This document shows, in pieces, positions 12,747 to 24,371 of a stretch of DNA of 64,000 nt (the stretch's first letter is position 1; every line of letters starts with the position of its first letter). The stretch is from Manduca sexta (taxonomy: Eukaryota > Arthropoda > Insecta > Lepidoptera > Sphingidae), in the NCBI RefSeq assembly GCF_014839805.1, contig NC_051136.1, positions 992,001-1,056,000 on the forward strand, read 5' to 3'. Position numbers and translations under genes: made by a program. A model generated the notes under the pieces. It did no database searches and had not been told where the DNA came from. It saw nothing but the letters and a program-made list of their open reading frames with translations.

Positions 12747-13410
12747 ATAATAAATGTACGACTATAATGGCATATATGCAATTGTCATAAATTGCAAGCA
12801 GTGTCATTTAGATCCCAAACTCTTATTTGCAAAACTTTGTATAACGAATATTAATTATGTACCTATGCACTGTGTTAGTCACTGTGCACACTCAATGCAA
12901 TTTCATATTGCTCATTAATTACCCTAGCTTCAATGCTCACCACACCGATATTTGCACACGACTTCATCGCAGACATAGACTTTTGCATACTCTAGCGTCT
13001 ACCTATAAGAACCAGACAGAAAGTACCTAAATTCAATAATAGTTGTATGTTTTGTTAAATCTACTAATATAATATGTAAATGTATATTCTATAATCCGTA
13101 AGCTTTAATAAGTGCTTGGAATTATTTATGTGTGGTACAAAGGCCGACAACGGACCCTCTTTCGGCTAATGATGGGTCGTCGAACTCTAGTGTCAGACCG
13201 ACTGTACTACTGTCATGATTTCATTCTCGTCTACTAAAATATTGAAACCAATTTTGACATGTTATATCTTAATTATTGAAATTATATTCAGAGTATAAAT
13301 TAAATACATTATAGGTCGGCGAGGTCCAAGACAAAAAATATTATGTAAAAATCAAATGAAATTTATTTTTATTCACCATCCTAGTTACACGAAGTTATAA
13401 TTATTTATAT

Positions 13411-13602
13411 AATAATATCAGCCCTGTATTATATACTTGCCCACTGCTGAGCACGGGCCTCCTCCACTACTGAGAGGGATTAGGCCCTAGTCCACCACGC
13501 TGGCCTAGTGCGGGTTGGTAGACTTCACACACCTTCGAAATTCCTATAGAGAATTTCTCAGATGTGCAGGTTTCCTCACGATGTTTTCCTTCACCGTTGA
13601 TA
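13411..13602 (-). mobile_element. SINE family 1, 5'-truncated copy
   Basis: In minus orientation it keeps the tail (TACAGGGCTGATATTATTAT on the minus strand) and body down to the 'cggtgaaggaaaacatcg' core, then stops. The tRNA-like head is missing. 5' truncation is the usual result of incomplete target-primed reverse transcription. It abuts the next, complete copy at 13628. Confidence 0.85.
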
Positions 13603-13627
13603 TTTATTTATAATGATTATTATTTAT

Positions 13628-13941
13628 ATCATAATAATATCAGCCTTGTATTATATACTGTCTCAGTGCAGGGCACGGATCTCCTCTATTACTAAAAGAG
13701 AGGCCTTAGTCCACCAAGCTGGCCTAGTGTGGATTGATAGACTTCGCACACCCCCGACTTTATATATATAAAACTTCTCAAGTATGCAGGTTTACTTTCG
13801 ATGTTTTCCTTCACTGGTAAACAAGCGATAATTCACTAAGAATACACATAAATTTAGAAAAGGTGCGTGCCCTTAGGTTTTTAACCTACGGACATTCGTC
13901 TTGGCAGTCCATTCCACTTCCAACCAGGCTATCGCCGCTTT
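13628..13941 (-). mobile_element. SINE family 1, full-length copy in tandem with the preceding one
   Basis: All blocks are present in minus orientation: the tail next to 13628, the body with the bottom-strand core 'gaaggaaaacatcgaaag', and a head near 13870-13941. The head has the A-box word GATAGCCTGGTTGGAAG and a decayed B-box. It is more diverged than the 13411 copy, so probably an older insertion. Confidence 0.85.
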
Positions 13942-14621
13942 TTAGGTAAGTATTCCTACATATAATGTGGTGGATATTTTGTGTAGTTAATGACACGATG
14001 AATGGTTTATCATCGCTATTGGCCCAACGCTTGTTAGATATAAATATTTCGTTCATAAATAATGAGAGAATATTTCATTCTTACATATATTTTACACAAA
14101 TAGGAAACATGAAAAATATTATAGGCACAATAATAATATCTAAATTCTTAACAGGCCTTTTAGCCAATACGTTTGACTTATTATGAGGCCTCCAGTTTAT
14201 CTCACATTTTCTTGGCTGTTAAGAAAAGTTGTCGTAAAAGATGTATTAGGATCATACTCAATGTTTTCGTAATATTGTCCCGTAACATCGTTTCTTGTGT
14301 GGGAATCTCTTCCGCCTTCTAATTTTCCTTAAGCAGACTTTACGGAAGCCGTAGATCGATAAGCCCGCTTACTGTTTGTGATTCTGAATTCGTAATCATA
14401 TTAAAACTATAAAGCCCAAAATATGGGACGAGGCATCGCGATATCCATAAATTTTAATATTTGTAAGCAACCCTCGCCGGGTCATGGGGCTTCGAATTAA
14501 TGCGGCTTAGTTCTAGCTAATAAGGACTATAATCTTTGCAGTTTTATAATTTAGCACATTCTATTTCTATTTTCCAGTATATGCTCCTTGGTTAGGTTTG
14601 ACTGTAATTAAGGCAGACGAC

Positions 14622-14705
14622 AACTTTTTGGCACAGCGGTGTACCTATTGCCTTTGTAACCGGAGGCCTGAGGTTTCGACCGGAGACAATTTGTTATGGG
14701 ACCGA
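14622..14705 (+). mobile_element. tRNA-like SINE head fragment
   Basis: 'ttggcacagcggtg' (A-box-like) is followed 33 bp later by 'gaggtttcgaccgg' (B-box-like). The spacing and layout fit a tRNA-derived pol III promoter. No further SINE body is evident. A strong pyrimidine tract plus CAG at about 14557-14577 opens a frame through it, but I treat that as fortuitous. Confidence 0.35.
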
Positions 14706-15404
14706 GAGTACTACTTCACTAGTTTCTAATATACACAATACAACTCTGGCATCTTGGTGTGAATTTTTGTGTGCGTTTGCTGGGTGAAAACCTATAGCTA
14801 ATATCTCTCATCGAAATTGACTGAAGCACCAATACCATTTAAATTTGCAAAGAAAACAACGTTGAACGATGAACGAGCAGTGTAACAAAATTACTTAAAA
14901 TAAACAGTTCGGAGATTCGCTCGGGGCGTCTACTCAAAATTTATAGAGCTAGTATTTCAAATGTTTGTAAAATTAAAATTTCCGGCAGGAAATTGAATGG
15001 TTGAAACAGTTTTAACGGATACCAAATAGAAAATTACTGTAATCGTAGATGGCTTAAGTATAACATGTTCTAAAAAATTAATCTTTATGTGAAAATTAAA
15101 AGATGCAACAGCATTTTCATAGGCCTAATAAAATTGCGAGGGTTAATTTTATTTATCTATATTAATGGGTGCAATCTAAACTATTCGTAAAATGAGAGAT
15201 CTAAAGCCATTGTACAATACCATTTTTAACCCCAATCATAATAACAATCACCTAGTTATTACACAGGGATCTTTTATAAAGAGAAACATTTCAAAGGATC
15301 GTTTAAAAGAAAAGAGACGTTATATTTTGTATTTGAATACTCTTGTCAATAAAAGATTTTCAATAACAAATAATTATTTTAAAGTTTATATTTTTTTTCT
15401 TCAA

Positions 15405-15510
15405 CCTTAGGAAGTCCGCTTCTCCAAGGATTTCTAGACCAACTAGTTGGAAGCAGCCTGAATACAACATGTTCCTGCGACTATGAGCTCGTCTGCCGGC
15501 GGTATAGGAG
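15405..15510 (-). mobile_element. Relic of LINE ORF2 C-terminus
   Basis: Conceptual minus-strand reading gives DELIVAGTCCIQAASN. This resembles the 'W-x-D-[DE]-[IL]-x-x-[VA]-A-G-x-x-[WC]-[MI]-Q-A-A' stretch often seen near the C-terminus of insect non-LTR ORF2 proteins. The frame is broken by stops on both sides, so only a relic remains. Assignment is by resemblance only. Confidence 0.35.
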
Positions 15511-16365
15511 TCATAATTTATAATCATTAAAAACAATGTAAACTGATAAGTCTAATGGATAATTATTCACGGAATTAAAAAAAATATTGGGGTTCATAGA
15601 TCTGAAACTACCTGTAGAGTTATTGAAATCTTTAATAATCTTTTTAATCTACATACATTTCGCGACGTTACTGTTCAAGTCTACGGAATAATGTACCTTA
15701 TCTCATATTGTGAATAAAGATTAGTCTGTCTGGCACAATAATAAGCAATGTACGATTAATCACGACGTGTAATCTATTTCCAGGATTAATTATATATTTT
15801 CTGAGGCGCAGACACAATAGCAGAGAGCGGGGCTCAAAGTTCCAATTTAGTAATATTGCTTCGTAATTATTTATCTCTAAGGTCTCAATAAAAATCTACA
15901 AATTAGTAGCGTAAACCTTCAATTAACAAAAATAACGAAAAAATATAATCATATTTTTTATTATTTTCTAGTCTATTTTCTAGATTTTGAAGATTCAGAA
16001 CAACTGTTTTAGTGGTTCCTTAAAGCGCCACTCTAGAAGAAAGGGATCTGTGACAGGGTTAAAAGGTCATAATGAATAAACATTAGCTATTAGTGGATTT
16101 AACCGAATGAATAATTACCGTCAGCCAGAAAATAGCGGAACAGTTTCAAAATCGTTCACGTTTTGAAATTGATCTCTCTTTTAACCTCGATAAAAAAAGG
16201 GCTGGTATTAATGTTTGAGGATCATCGATACCAAGTGCAATTCCAAGTATACTTATTATTAACAATCACTGATAAGGTAACATGTTACACGGCTAAAAGT
16301 TACCTGCTGTAAACACAGGCACGTTTCAGCAGTCACATAGAGTTCTATCTCCACAACGCCCGTAA

Positions 16366-17646
16366 TGATTCCCCCCCGAAGTAATTCTTGGGCACTCAGT
16401 CTCCACACGGTAAGGTGCGTTGGGGTTAAATCGGACGCTTTTTCGACGTGTTAAACAGTCTCCTCGAATTATTTTTTTACAAAAATTCTATAGAAGTTAT
16501 CATAATGAATCATTAACTTAGCTATATGTTATTAAATATACTCAATGGTATATATTTTTTCAATTCCTTATATATAACAGTTAATGTTTTATAAGCTTTT
16601 AAAAAAGTACCGTACTTTTAGAAATGTGTGAGAAAGATAGGACCTTCACAGGTATAGTACGGACTACTCTCTAAAACCGTTTATGTTGAAGGGATTCTAA
16701 AATTCATAAAAAGAGTATATTCTGATCTAGATAGTCATTTATAAACATTCAAAAAATGTTATAAATTGCGTAAGATATTTTTAGAATCGAACTTTGTTTT
16801 TCTAATAGTTCTAGGCATAGGATCTTACCCCTCATGATTGACACTGTAGATATTTTTAAAAATATTTGAAGAAATAGTACATACACATGTAAATAAATAA
16901 CAAATAAACAAAATTGATCATTCACCTGAGCTAAAAAAAATTACATAATTACTGAATTCAGACGTTTTCGTGGGTAAATTTTGACACAAACTTGTAATAT
17001 TTTACAAGTGCTAGATCGAACGATTTTTATCGTTTCGACAAATGTAAATAAACAAGTCACAAGATTTATTTCCTTTTTGATACTATACAACTACTAAATT
17101 AATTTAAAACAGTAAATACTAAATTAAAATTAGGCAGATTTTTGCATGGGGTTAATCCGGATCTGCCAGGGAACGACGAAATACCGATATTCTGTTTGTT
17201 AGCACCGTAAACATTATTTGCTTGCCGGAATCATTTATGTGAAATAGTGGAACGTAGGGAACAAAATGGGGTCTCAGGTAGTTTTGTCTAAAAACAAAAA
17301 TTATAACACAATTGCAAGTTATTTGATTTATACGATGTTACACCTCCTATGATCTTACCCCAACGCGCCTTATGCATGTCCATGCACTGGGGGATATCTG
17401 CCGCAGCCTTAGGCACACAGTTCAGTGTGTATACTTCTTGGTTGTACGTACATTGAGGCCTATGAGGGATTGGGAATATTTCCAGGCTTTCTCTCCTCCG
17501 CTCATCCTAAGAGGATTCCTTTCATTTCCCTACGCTTCTTTCTCCCAGATATCCCCGCCCAAATTTTCCTTCAGGCCCCTGAAGACACTAAGCCGGGGGG
17601 TATCCTATTCGTACGTTTCACCCGAAGAACATTGCGGGGCCCGATA
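16366..17646 (+). repeat. Interspersed repeat R, copy 1, interrupted by a TIR element
   Basis: The flanks 16366-16410 and 17373-17646 together align with the uninterrupted copy at 46786-47107. Shared words in order are 'cccccgaagtaattcttg', 'cccacagttcag'-like, 'tatacttcttggttgta', 'cattgaggc', 'cctaagaggattc' and 'tttctcccagat'. The intervening 958 bp is a separate TIR element. Frames of about 90 codons in the right flank are diverged relative to the other copy and are probably not functional. The repeat family is not identified. Confidence 0.65.
16413..17370. mobile_element. Non-autonomous TIR DNA transposon, TA target duplication (958 bp)
   Basis: The left end AGGTGCGTTGGGGTTAAATC and the inverted right end AGGCGCGTTGGGGTAAGATC match at 17 of 20 positions. 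Each end is flanked by TA (16411-16412 and 17371-17372). Removing the element and one TA restores a sequence colinear with the empty paralogous site at 46.83 kb, so the boundaries are secure. Inside, 'ggggttaatccgga' near 17145 echoes the terminus. No transposase frame is present. TA duplication fits Tc1/mariner-like mechanisms, but the TIR sequence is not one I can assign. Confidence 0.8.
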
Positions 17647-20600
17647 AAAAAAAAAACACCCAAAATGAAGCGAAATATCCTTTTTATCCCTAACCTTCGC
17701 TGACTACCATTTGTTTCATCAACCGCTGCGGTCCCGTGGGAAGATATACTTATCCTTAAGGAAATAGGTCACAGTGCAATATTTCCGAGTGATATTGTTT
17801 CCATGTCCAGTGGCGCTACACGTGTTTTATCGAAGCGATCGATTCGCGGGGCTTCGCAAGGTTAAGACGTTTGCAGCACTAGCGTATTCATTATCCCATT
17901 ACACGCCGGCCGCTGTCGTTGATAATTCAATCCATATCAAGGCCATCGAATGTATGAAGGATGCACATTATTGACGCTAATAAAACGTAACTACATTTTA
18001 GAAAGTTGAACTCAACTTTTTTAAGAAAGGTCTAAAAAGTTTTAGTGTTCTAAAATCTCAATTGTACGCATCAATGTAATTATATTATCTACACAAAATT
18101 TAAAGGATATGCCTGGTATAGGCTCCAGGGTACAACGTACAGGGTACGGCGTAGAGGTGCAACGATTTACGTTGTACTCTATGTACATAATCCTTAGTTT
18201 CCATCTCGATACATCTAAAACACTTCAATATTCCAACATAAAAAATGCTGCTCAAGAATAGTTGTCTAAATAATTTGGAGATCTAAGTTTCTTAGTAAAA
18301 GCTTTTTTCAATAGGTAATTCTCACTATCGGAGACCAGCGCTGTATAAACGAATTTGCAGACTCAGATACTCTTATGAAGGGGATTCAAGATGTTGAACC
18401 CTTCAGCCGGCGCTTGAAGACATAAAGAGGTTGCATACGGTTCCCTAGTTTATTAGGTATGACGAACTCCAAATGGAATCTTTATAACTGCTAAAAGCGA
18501 ATACGTACAGTCAGCAGCAAAAGTAGCTTAACAAATTCGAAATTTTAAATCGTCATTAAACTTTTGTGTCCGTATCTACAATGGCTTTTTCTTTATTAAA
18601 ATGAACTTCAAAGGGTTTACTTGATTAAAAAAAATATTTCGACTAAAGTTAATGTGTAGAAATGTTTAGAAGTTTAATATTTGTTTAATTACTTCTGTGG
18701 CTGACTATACATAGCATTTATAAAGCACTAATTTAATCACCCAGGTCCGACCAATTATGACGAAATATTCAAACTATAGCTAAACAATGGAGGGAATACT
18801 AACTGTCAAGCATATTAAAATAATCCTAGCATTCAAGAAACATAGAGAACAGAACTTACTTACTACACATTTTGCCAGTTTGTATCAAGCCCTTGCAAAC
18901 TCGAGGAATGCCTTGAATTTTTTATTTCAATTTGAATGTAGGCAAAATAAATGTGAGTGCAGGTAAGTAGTGGCACCAGGCTCGAAGATTCTGGGTACGA
19001 TTGAACTGAAGTTACTACTAGTAAGGTGGAAATATTTAATAAGTGATGCGATAGGTATTTTTTAGAATATTATATTGAAAGTGCTTGTAGAGTTATCAGG
19101 AGCTTATCACTAGATAATATTCCCGTGGGAAACTATATCTCTCGGTTTTTTTATTTTATCACGATATCAAAGGAGTCCGACTTGTGCAATTGCTTTCATC
19201 TATGCGTCTATTTCTTCTATCTATTCTTTCGTCTATTTATTTACTTAAAAGTATTTCGCAATATTACATTTGTACATAGGTATGATAACAATTAATTCTT
19301 AAATCGATTATCTTGTAGACTCATTAGATGTCAAAAGAGTGCAATTTATTTTAACTTAGTTTTAGGGTAAATAATAAAAGATAGATACAGCGACAGAAAG
19401 ACGAATCGATAGTTGCGACATCATAGGGGAACATAACATAGGTACATATTATACATACATACAGTGTAAAGTCATCACCCTTCCTGATTTCCGTAGTCGT
19501 GTAAAATGGAAACAGTTTCTTTTCCCATCTTGTAAGTAGAGTGCCAAAGTTAAATAATAATTAAAGTCATATTAAATTACGACCACCCGATGAACACTTA
19601 TTATAAAATATCTATTAATTATAACCGGTCGCAGCTTTACATTCTTGGCAAGATATATGTTCGTACCACTGCAGGGCGCAGGCTGAAAGCTCACAAAAGG
19701 GGATCAAAATTTCAAACCGTAATCCGCAGCACTAACTTGTTGATAGGTTGACGGGAGCTTTTACATTTCCGGAGTTTATCTGACAGCGCAGACACACAAG
19801 CTTTGTTGGAAATGGTTAAGCTGCGCTTATTTCAGTTACAAGCATGTCAGGCCGGCTTCATTTTCACCACCGATGGGAGAACGGTGCAACTACCTATCTA
19901 GTAGAAACTCTCAACTGACCCTGATGCCCAGTGTGCTAAGGTAAAAGAAACCTTATTTGCTTATCTTTATTGTATAAAAGTCTACGTGTACAAAGTTTTG
20001 AAAAAATATAGAATAATAAATATATACTTGGTCGCTCATGTCGCTCTCATTTATTCTATGAACAAGGTAACACAGATTTCTTTTTTAATAATAGGATTAA
20101 GCTCTTCAAGTTACCACTTACCAATAGCCGTAACTTACTGATAAGAGACCATAACGACTGATAACCTCAAGGACGCTGTAATAACGGTTCAAACTGAAAT
20201 TAGGGTATTTCTGGCCCGCCAGACAAGGTCACGGTTCAAAGGACTTAATGCGCAAATAGCGAGAAGCCCTTACAATAAAATCGATGTTAAAATTATGTTA
20301 ATGCTATTGGAAGAACAGCAACTTGAAGTACCTTATACTTTTGCTTATACAAATACTTATCTACTTACGAGCTATACTCTACACTTTATTGAGATGAAAT
20401 TTGGCATAGACGTATGAAGAACTTTAAGGAAGAATATAGTATACGAGTATAATATAAATATATAAGCTGACCGAATACAAAAGTACAAAATGGTAATAAA
20501 ATTAGTAATATTTACATTAGCTGTTTTATACGATACCTGATAAATAAATTTAATTGAAACTTGTAAAATATTCCCCTGATTTTTTTTCTTAAAAATTCGT

Positions 20601-21362
20601 TGCAGCGGCATCCAGAGCAAATGTAAACATTTTTTCATATTTATCTTTTATCAGTTGCACCAAATTTTATTTGTAAGTTGTAACATCAATCTTTAAGTAA
20701 AGAGATCCTGTTTGTGTTCGTTATGTATTAATTTGTTATTTTGTTACGCTCGGAAGCCAATTTATTTCTCTCATGAAAATGCTGTTTGTTCATCGGTAAA
20801 GCCCGGCTTTATTGAAAATTTGTTAACGTTGACGGTGAAATGTAAAATAAATGTAGCGCAGTGGAGAAAGTCATTATCGTATATTTTTTAACACTGCTGG
20901 CGGCACATTTTTGTTTCATCTATGTAAAACAGCTCCAAATTATTTTTTATAATATTAATGGTACTGTGCCTACGATACCTATAATTGCTACAATATGTTT
21001 TTCCTGTGCAGTAACAGAACAATACGTTTCAAATTAAACCTGGGATAATAGTTTCATGTAAGTGACATTACGAGTAAAACATTGAACGGTTGAGACTCTA
21101 TAACTTTCTACTAATATCGCGAGGCTTGATAGGGGAAATTATAATGCAATTAGACAATGTTATACGATACACGCAGTTGACCTTTGCTTTTAAAAATTAG
21201 TTCAAGTTCGTGTCAGTAGATGTCACTGTATAAAGGTTACAATGCTACAAAAATTATTAGTCACGGTTATTTTGTTTCAGAGTATGACTGCTAAATTTTA
21301 TATAATATAGTTCTGAATATAAAATGAAACGTTAAAATAGGATACAAATATTGTAATTGTTA
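17647..21362. other. Long AT-rich non-coding stretch
   Basis: No supported exon is seen. A plus-strand frame of about 67 codons without a start codon spans roughly 19750-19950 with modest codon bias. A strong donor (GTGCAG|GTAAGTAG) at 18963-18975 has no convincing exon in front of it. Otherwise the stretch is AT-rich. Confidence 0.4.
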
Positions 21363-21492
21363 TTATGGCTGACCAGGCCAAGGTATGGCATGTAAATTCA
21401 ATAGTTTGTAAATCAAAGTTGTGAGTGTTGTTGCCGTGCTACGAGCAGGCGTGGCGTAGCACCAGGCTATCGGCACCGAACGATCGGCTCTA
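21363..21492 (-). CDS. Candidate terminal exon (low confidence)
   Basis: On the minus strand a good acceptor (TATATTTCTTTAG) opens a frame starting RADRSVPIAWCYATPARSTA and running to a TAA at 21363. The first half is GC3-rich. It lies about 280 bp downstream of the transmembrane exon at 21772-21914. However, the splice phase left by that exon (one base) would force a different frame with an early stop, so linkage is not supported. A perfect 8-bp stem (GTGCTACG/CGTAGCAC) inside suggests it could instead be repeat-derived. Confidence 0.2.
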
Positions 21493-21771
21493 CTAAAGAA
21501 ATATACCAAATTCTTAATACAAACATAATATATGGATAATATATAGTCGTAAAATTGCAATTACCCATTATAACTTTTGAATTAGTAGGTTTTTTACGAC
21601 ATATTAAAAAAACTAACTAATTAATTCCACAAACATAATATAAAACCTTAATACTAAGTATTTATAATCAATGACTAACTTCATTACTATTTTGAGTTCA
21701 GGATTCTAAAATTGCCGTAGGAAAGAGAATGAAGCAATTTTACACAAGGACAAATAAGGTCCCAAACTCAC

Positions 21772-21914
21772 GAAGTTTGCCGAAGTTGTTGCGGAGAGCG
21801 GTCACGGCGTTCCACATCTCATCACAGCGCTGTGAAATAGTAGTCGATGACATGCGCCACGTAGAACAGCAGGCAGGTGCCGATGTACATGAACACCAGT
21901 ATTTGGACCAGCAT
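21772..21914 (-). CDS. N-terminal exon of an unidentified single-pass membrane protein, with one frame break
   Basis: The minus-strand ATG at 21914 sits in an excellent start context (GAGCCACCATGC). The frame reads MLVQILVFMYIGTCLLFYVA then HVIDYYFT, a clear transmembrane helix. It hits a stop (GCG CTG TGA) straight after this. One base further on, another frame continues with equally high GC3 (14 of 19 codons, against 23 of 28 before): RCDEMWNAVTALRNNFGKL, closing on a consensus donor (CTTC|GTGAGT). This pattern suggests one extra base near 21830, from assembly error or mutation. A less likely alternative is an acceptor (TTTCACAG) at 21830. A frame open upstream of the ATG reads SEPSARRAT, so a longer cytoplasmic N-terminus is possible. 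The orientation resembles a type II membrane protein. The family is not recognised. Confidence 0.6.
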
Positions 21915-22259
21915 GGTGGCTCGCCGCGCGCTCGGCTCCGACTGGCGTGAAGCCCCGCGCAAGGTGAATGTTAATGCTGTTTACTTGCAGATCAGTTGTG
22001 TAATGTAAATCCTTCAGCTTACCTCGCTAATTAGGGGTTGGGGAATTCACGCATTCCACCGAATATTATGTGATTATGTTTTAGGTTTTATTGAAGCATT
22101 TTTTTGGGTAATATGTACAGTTTACCGAATTTTACGGTGATAACGACGGTACTGTGATAATAGCTTAGCTTTGGTATAATATTTTCCCAGGTCTATTTTT
22201 AAATGTAGGTTAATGCTCATTTTGGTGTACTTATATGAAAAAAGCAAGTAGATAAGTAG

Positions 22260-22759
22260 NNNNNNNNNNNNNNNNNNNNNNNNNNNNNNNNNNNNNNNNN
22301 NNNNNNNNNNNNNNNNNNNNNNNNNNNNNNNNNNNNNNNNNNNNNNNNNNNNNNNNNNNNNNNNNNNNNNNNNNNNNNNNNNNNNNNNNNNNNNNNNNNN
22401 NNNNNNNNNNNNNNNNNNNNNNNNNNNNNNNNNNNNNNNNNNNNNNNNNNNNNNNNNNNNNNNNNNNNNNNNNNNNNNNNNNNNNNNNNNNNNNNNNNNN
22501 NNNNNNNNNNNNNNNNNNNNNNNNNNNNNNNNNNNNNNNNNNNNNNNNNNNNNNNNNNNNNNNNNNNNNNNNNNNNNNNNNNNNNNNNNNNNNNNNNNNN
22601 NNNNNNNNNNNNNNNNNNNNNNNNNNNNNNNNNNNNNNNNNNNNNNNNNNNNNNNNNNNNNNNNNNNNNNNNNNNNNNNNNNNNNNNNNNNNNNNNNNNN
22701 NNNNNNNNNNNNNNNNNNNNNNNNNNNNNNNNNNNNNNNNNNNNNNNNNNNNNNNNNNN
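22260..22759. other. Assembly gap, 500 N
   Basis: This is a run of exactly 500 unknown bases, the conventional fixed size for a scaffold gap of unknown length. It lies about 350 bp upstream of the minus-strand start codon at 21914, so promoter or 5' exon sequence of that gene may be missing. Confidence 0.99.
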
Positions 22760-24350
22760 AGAAAGCAAATGTTTCGCTTTATAGCCAAAAATTATAGCGT
22801 ATCATGTTGTATCAGAGAGTAAATCAGCATGGACATATCAAAATATAGGCAAATAAAAACAGGCTAAGCCGATAATGTTTTATTGTTTTGTCTTATTATA
22901 CTGGACGAGCGCGTACCACCTTCTCCTCGCGGTGAATCTGTGTAATTCGCCAGTGTGCTATTAGCCGAACTATATTATGATTTCTTATATTTACGCGAAC
23001 CACACACACACAGGCGAGAGTTGCAATCTATTTTGAAAAACCACCTCGACCACGAAGACTGCAGTCTTCGAAATGTCGGGAGAAAATTTAAATATAAATC
23101 CGCGATAAAATTGATTAATTTGAAAGCCAAAATGTAGTCAGTGGTCGAAAGTAATTTTATCTTTCCAGATTAAATATCATCTTACGTGACGTATTACTCA
23201 AATCAGAGTTACTGGCGTCAACAAGCAGTTGTTTTATTGAGAAATCAGACAGATGCGGATTTTAAGTGAATTAGAATAAAATAAATTTATGTATTGAAAT
23301 TGAATGGAGAGAGTATTTATTTAGCATATATTTAATATATAAGGGATTTCAGTATCTAATACTAAACAAAGGCCCTCTCTAAGTAAGCTTAAAAAAACGT
23401 GTAGCGATTTCTTGATTGATATAATATGTGTATTTATAATATATGTTGTTTTATGTTATCGGTATTGTATTTGCAACCAATTTGTATAGGGAAAGGTTGA
23501 ATTTTAATATTTACTTAATTAAATTGAAAATTGATTCGTTAAAATCGAAAAACCATAATTTTTGTATTTTTTGGCATTGCATTTGGCAGACTATAAATTA
23601 ACATTTCTATATTAATACTTATTGCACCTAAAGTTTCAATGTAAAATCATTTTCAAGGAATTTACCCTTATCATTTACTGAATCAATATTTTCCAAAATC
23701 GTTGGCAAGAGGCAGCCCTACTCTCTTTCTTAATTGAGATAGTCGGAGGCAAAACAATTAATACATATTGGTTGTTGATTGAATATGTATTTGTTTACAA
23801 TAATGGTTTTCCCTGAACTTGCTTGTATTATCCATATATATTTTGGTTTACACTAATACGGTTCAATAAAACTGACTCTACAAAACACTTGAAACTGTGT
23901 ATTTTCCCGCCAATAATTTTAACACATCACTCAGTCAGTAAGAACTTGATAAAGATCAGTAAACCCGCGCGCGCGGCTCGCCTCTCGATAACAACTGAAG
24001 ATGCCGGCGTGATAACGCAGCCCAGTGATAAGATATGCCACTAGCACTATTTCAACCAGGACATGGGCGTAGTCAAGGCTTTCGCGGGGGTCAAATTTAC
24101 GGTTCTTTCCTACAAGTCGGGAGGCCTAATTTGGATGTAATAACCTATTTTAAATTATTGTATTATAAGTGTATTTCAATGGGTGAATCCTTTAGAAAGA
24201 GGCTCGTAACCAGAGGAACGAGTGATCACAATAAGATTCCCGCTAACTTCTAATAATTCTTTAATAAGACTCATAGGTTGTGAAAATTCAACTATCATCA
24301 TTTATAATATTACGTTTTCTACTTAAGATGTAAATTCTAGAATTCTTTAG
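22760..24350. other. AT-rich stretch without a supported gene
   Basis: A short GC-rich word (cccgcgcgcgcggctcgcc) lies near 23964. 'catgggcgtagtcaagg' near 24062 resembles the end of a GCGTAG-type MITE (compare 51933) but has no partner end. No exon is called. Confidence 0.4.
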
Positions 24351-24371
24351 TTCACCTTGACCTTGACCTTG
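24351..24371. promoter_or_regulatory. Tandem nuclear-receptor half-sites (FTZ-F1/ERR-like)
   Basis: On the minus strand the site reads CAAGGTCAAGGTCAAGGTGA. It contains an exact TCAAGGTCA, the monomer site of insect FTZ-F1-class receptors (YCAAGGYCR), an overlapping second CAAGGTCA and a third degenerate half-site at 6-bp periodicity. No gene start is visible next to it, so a target cannot be named. Confidence 0.35.
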
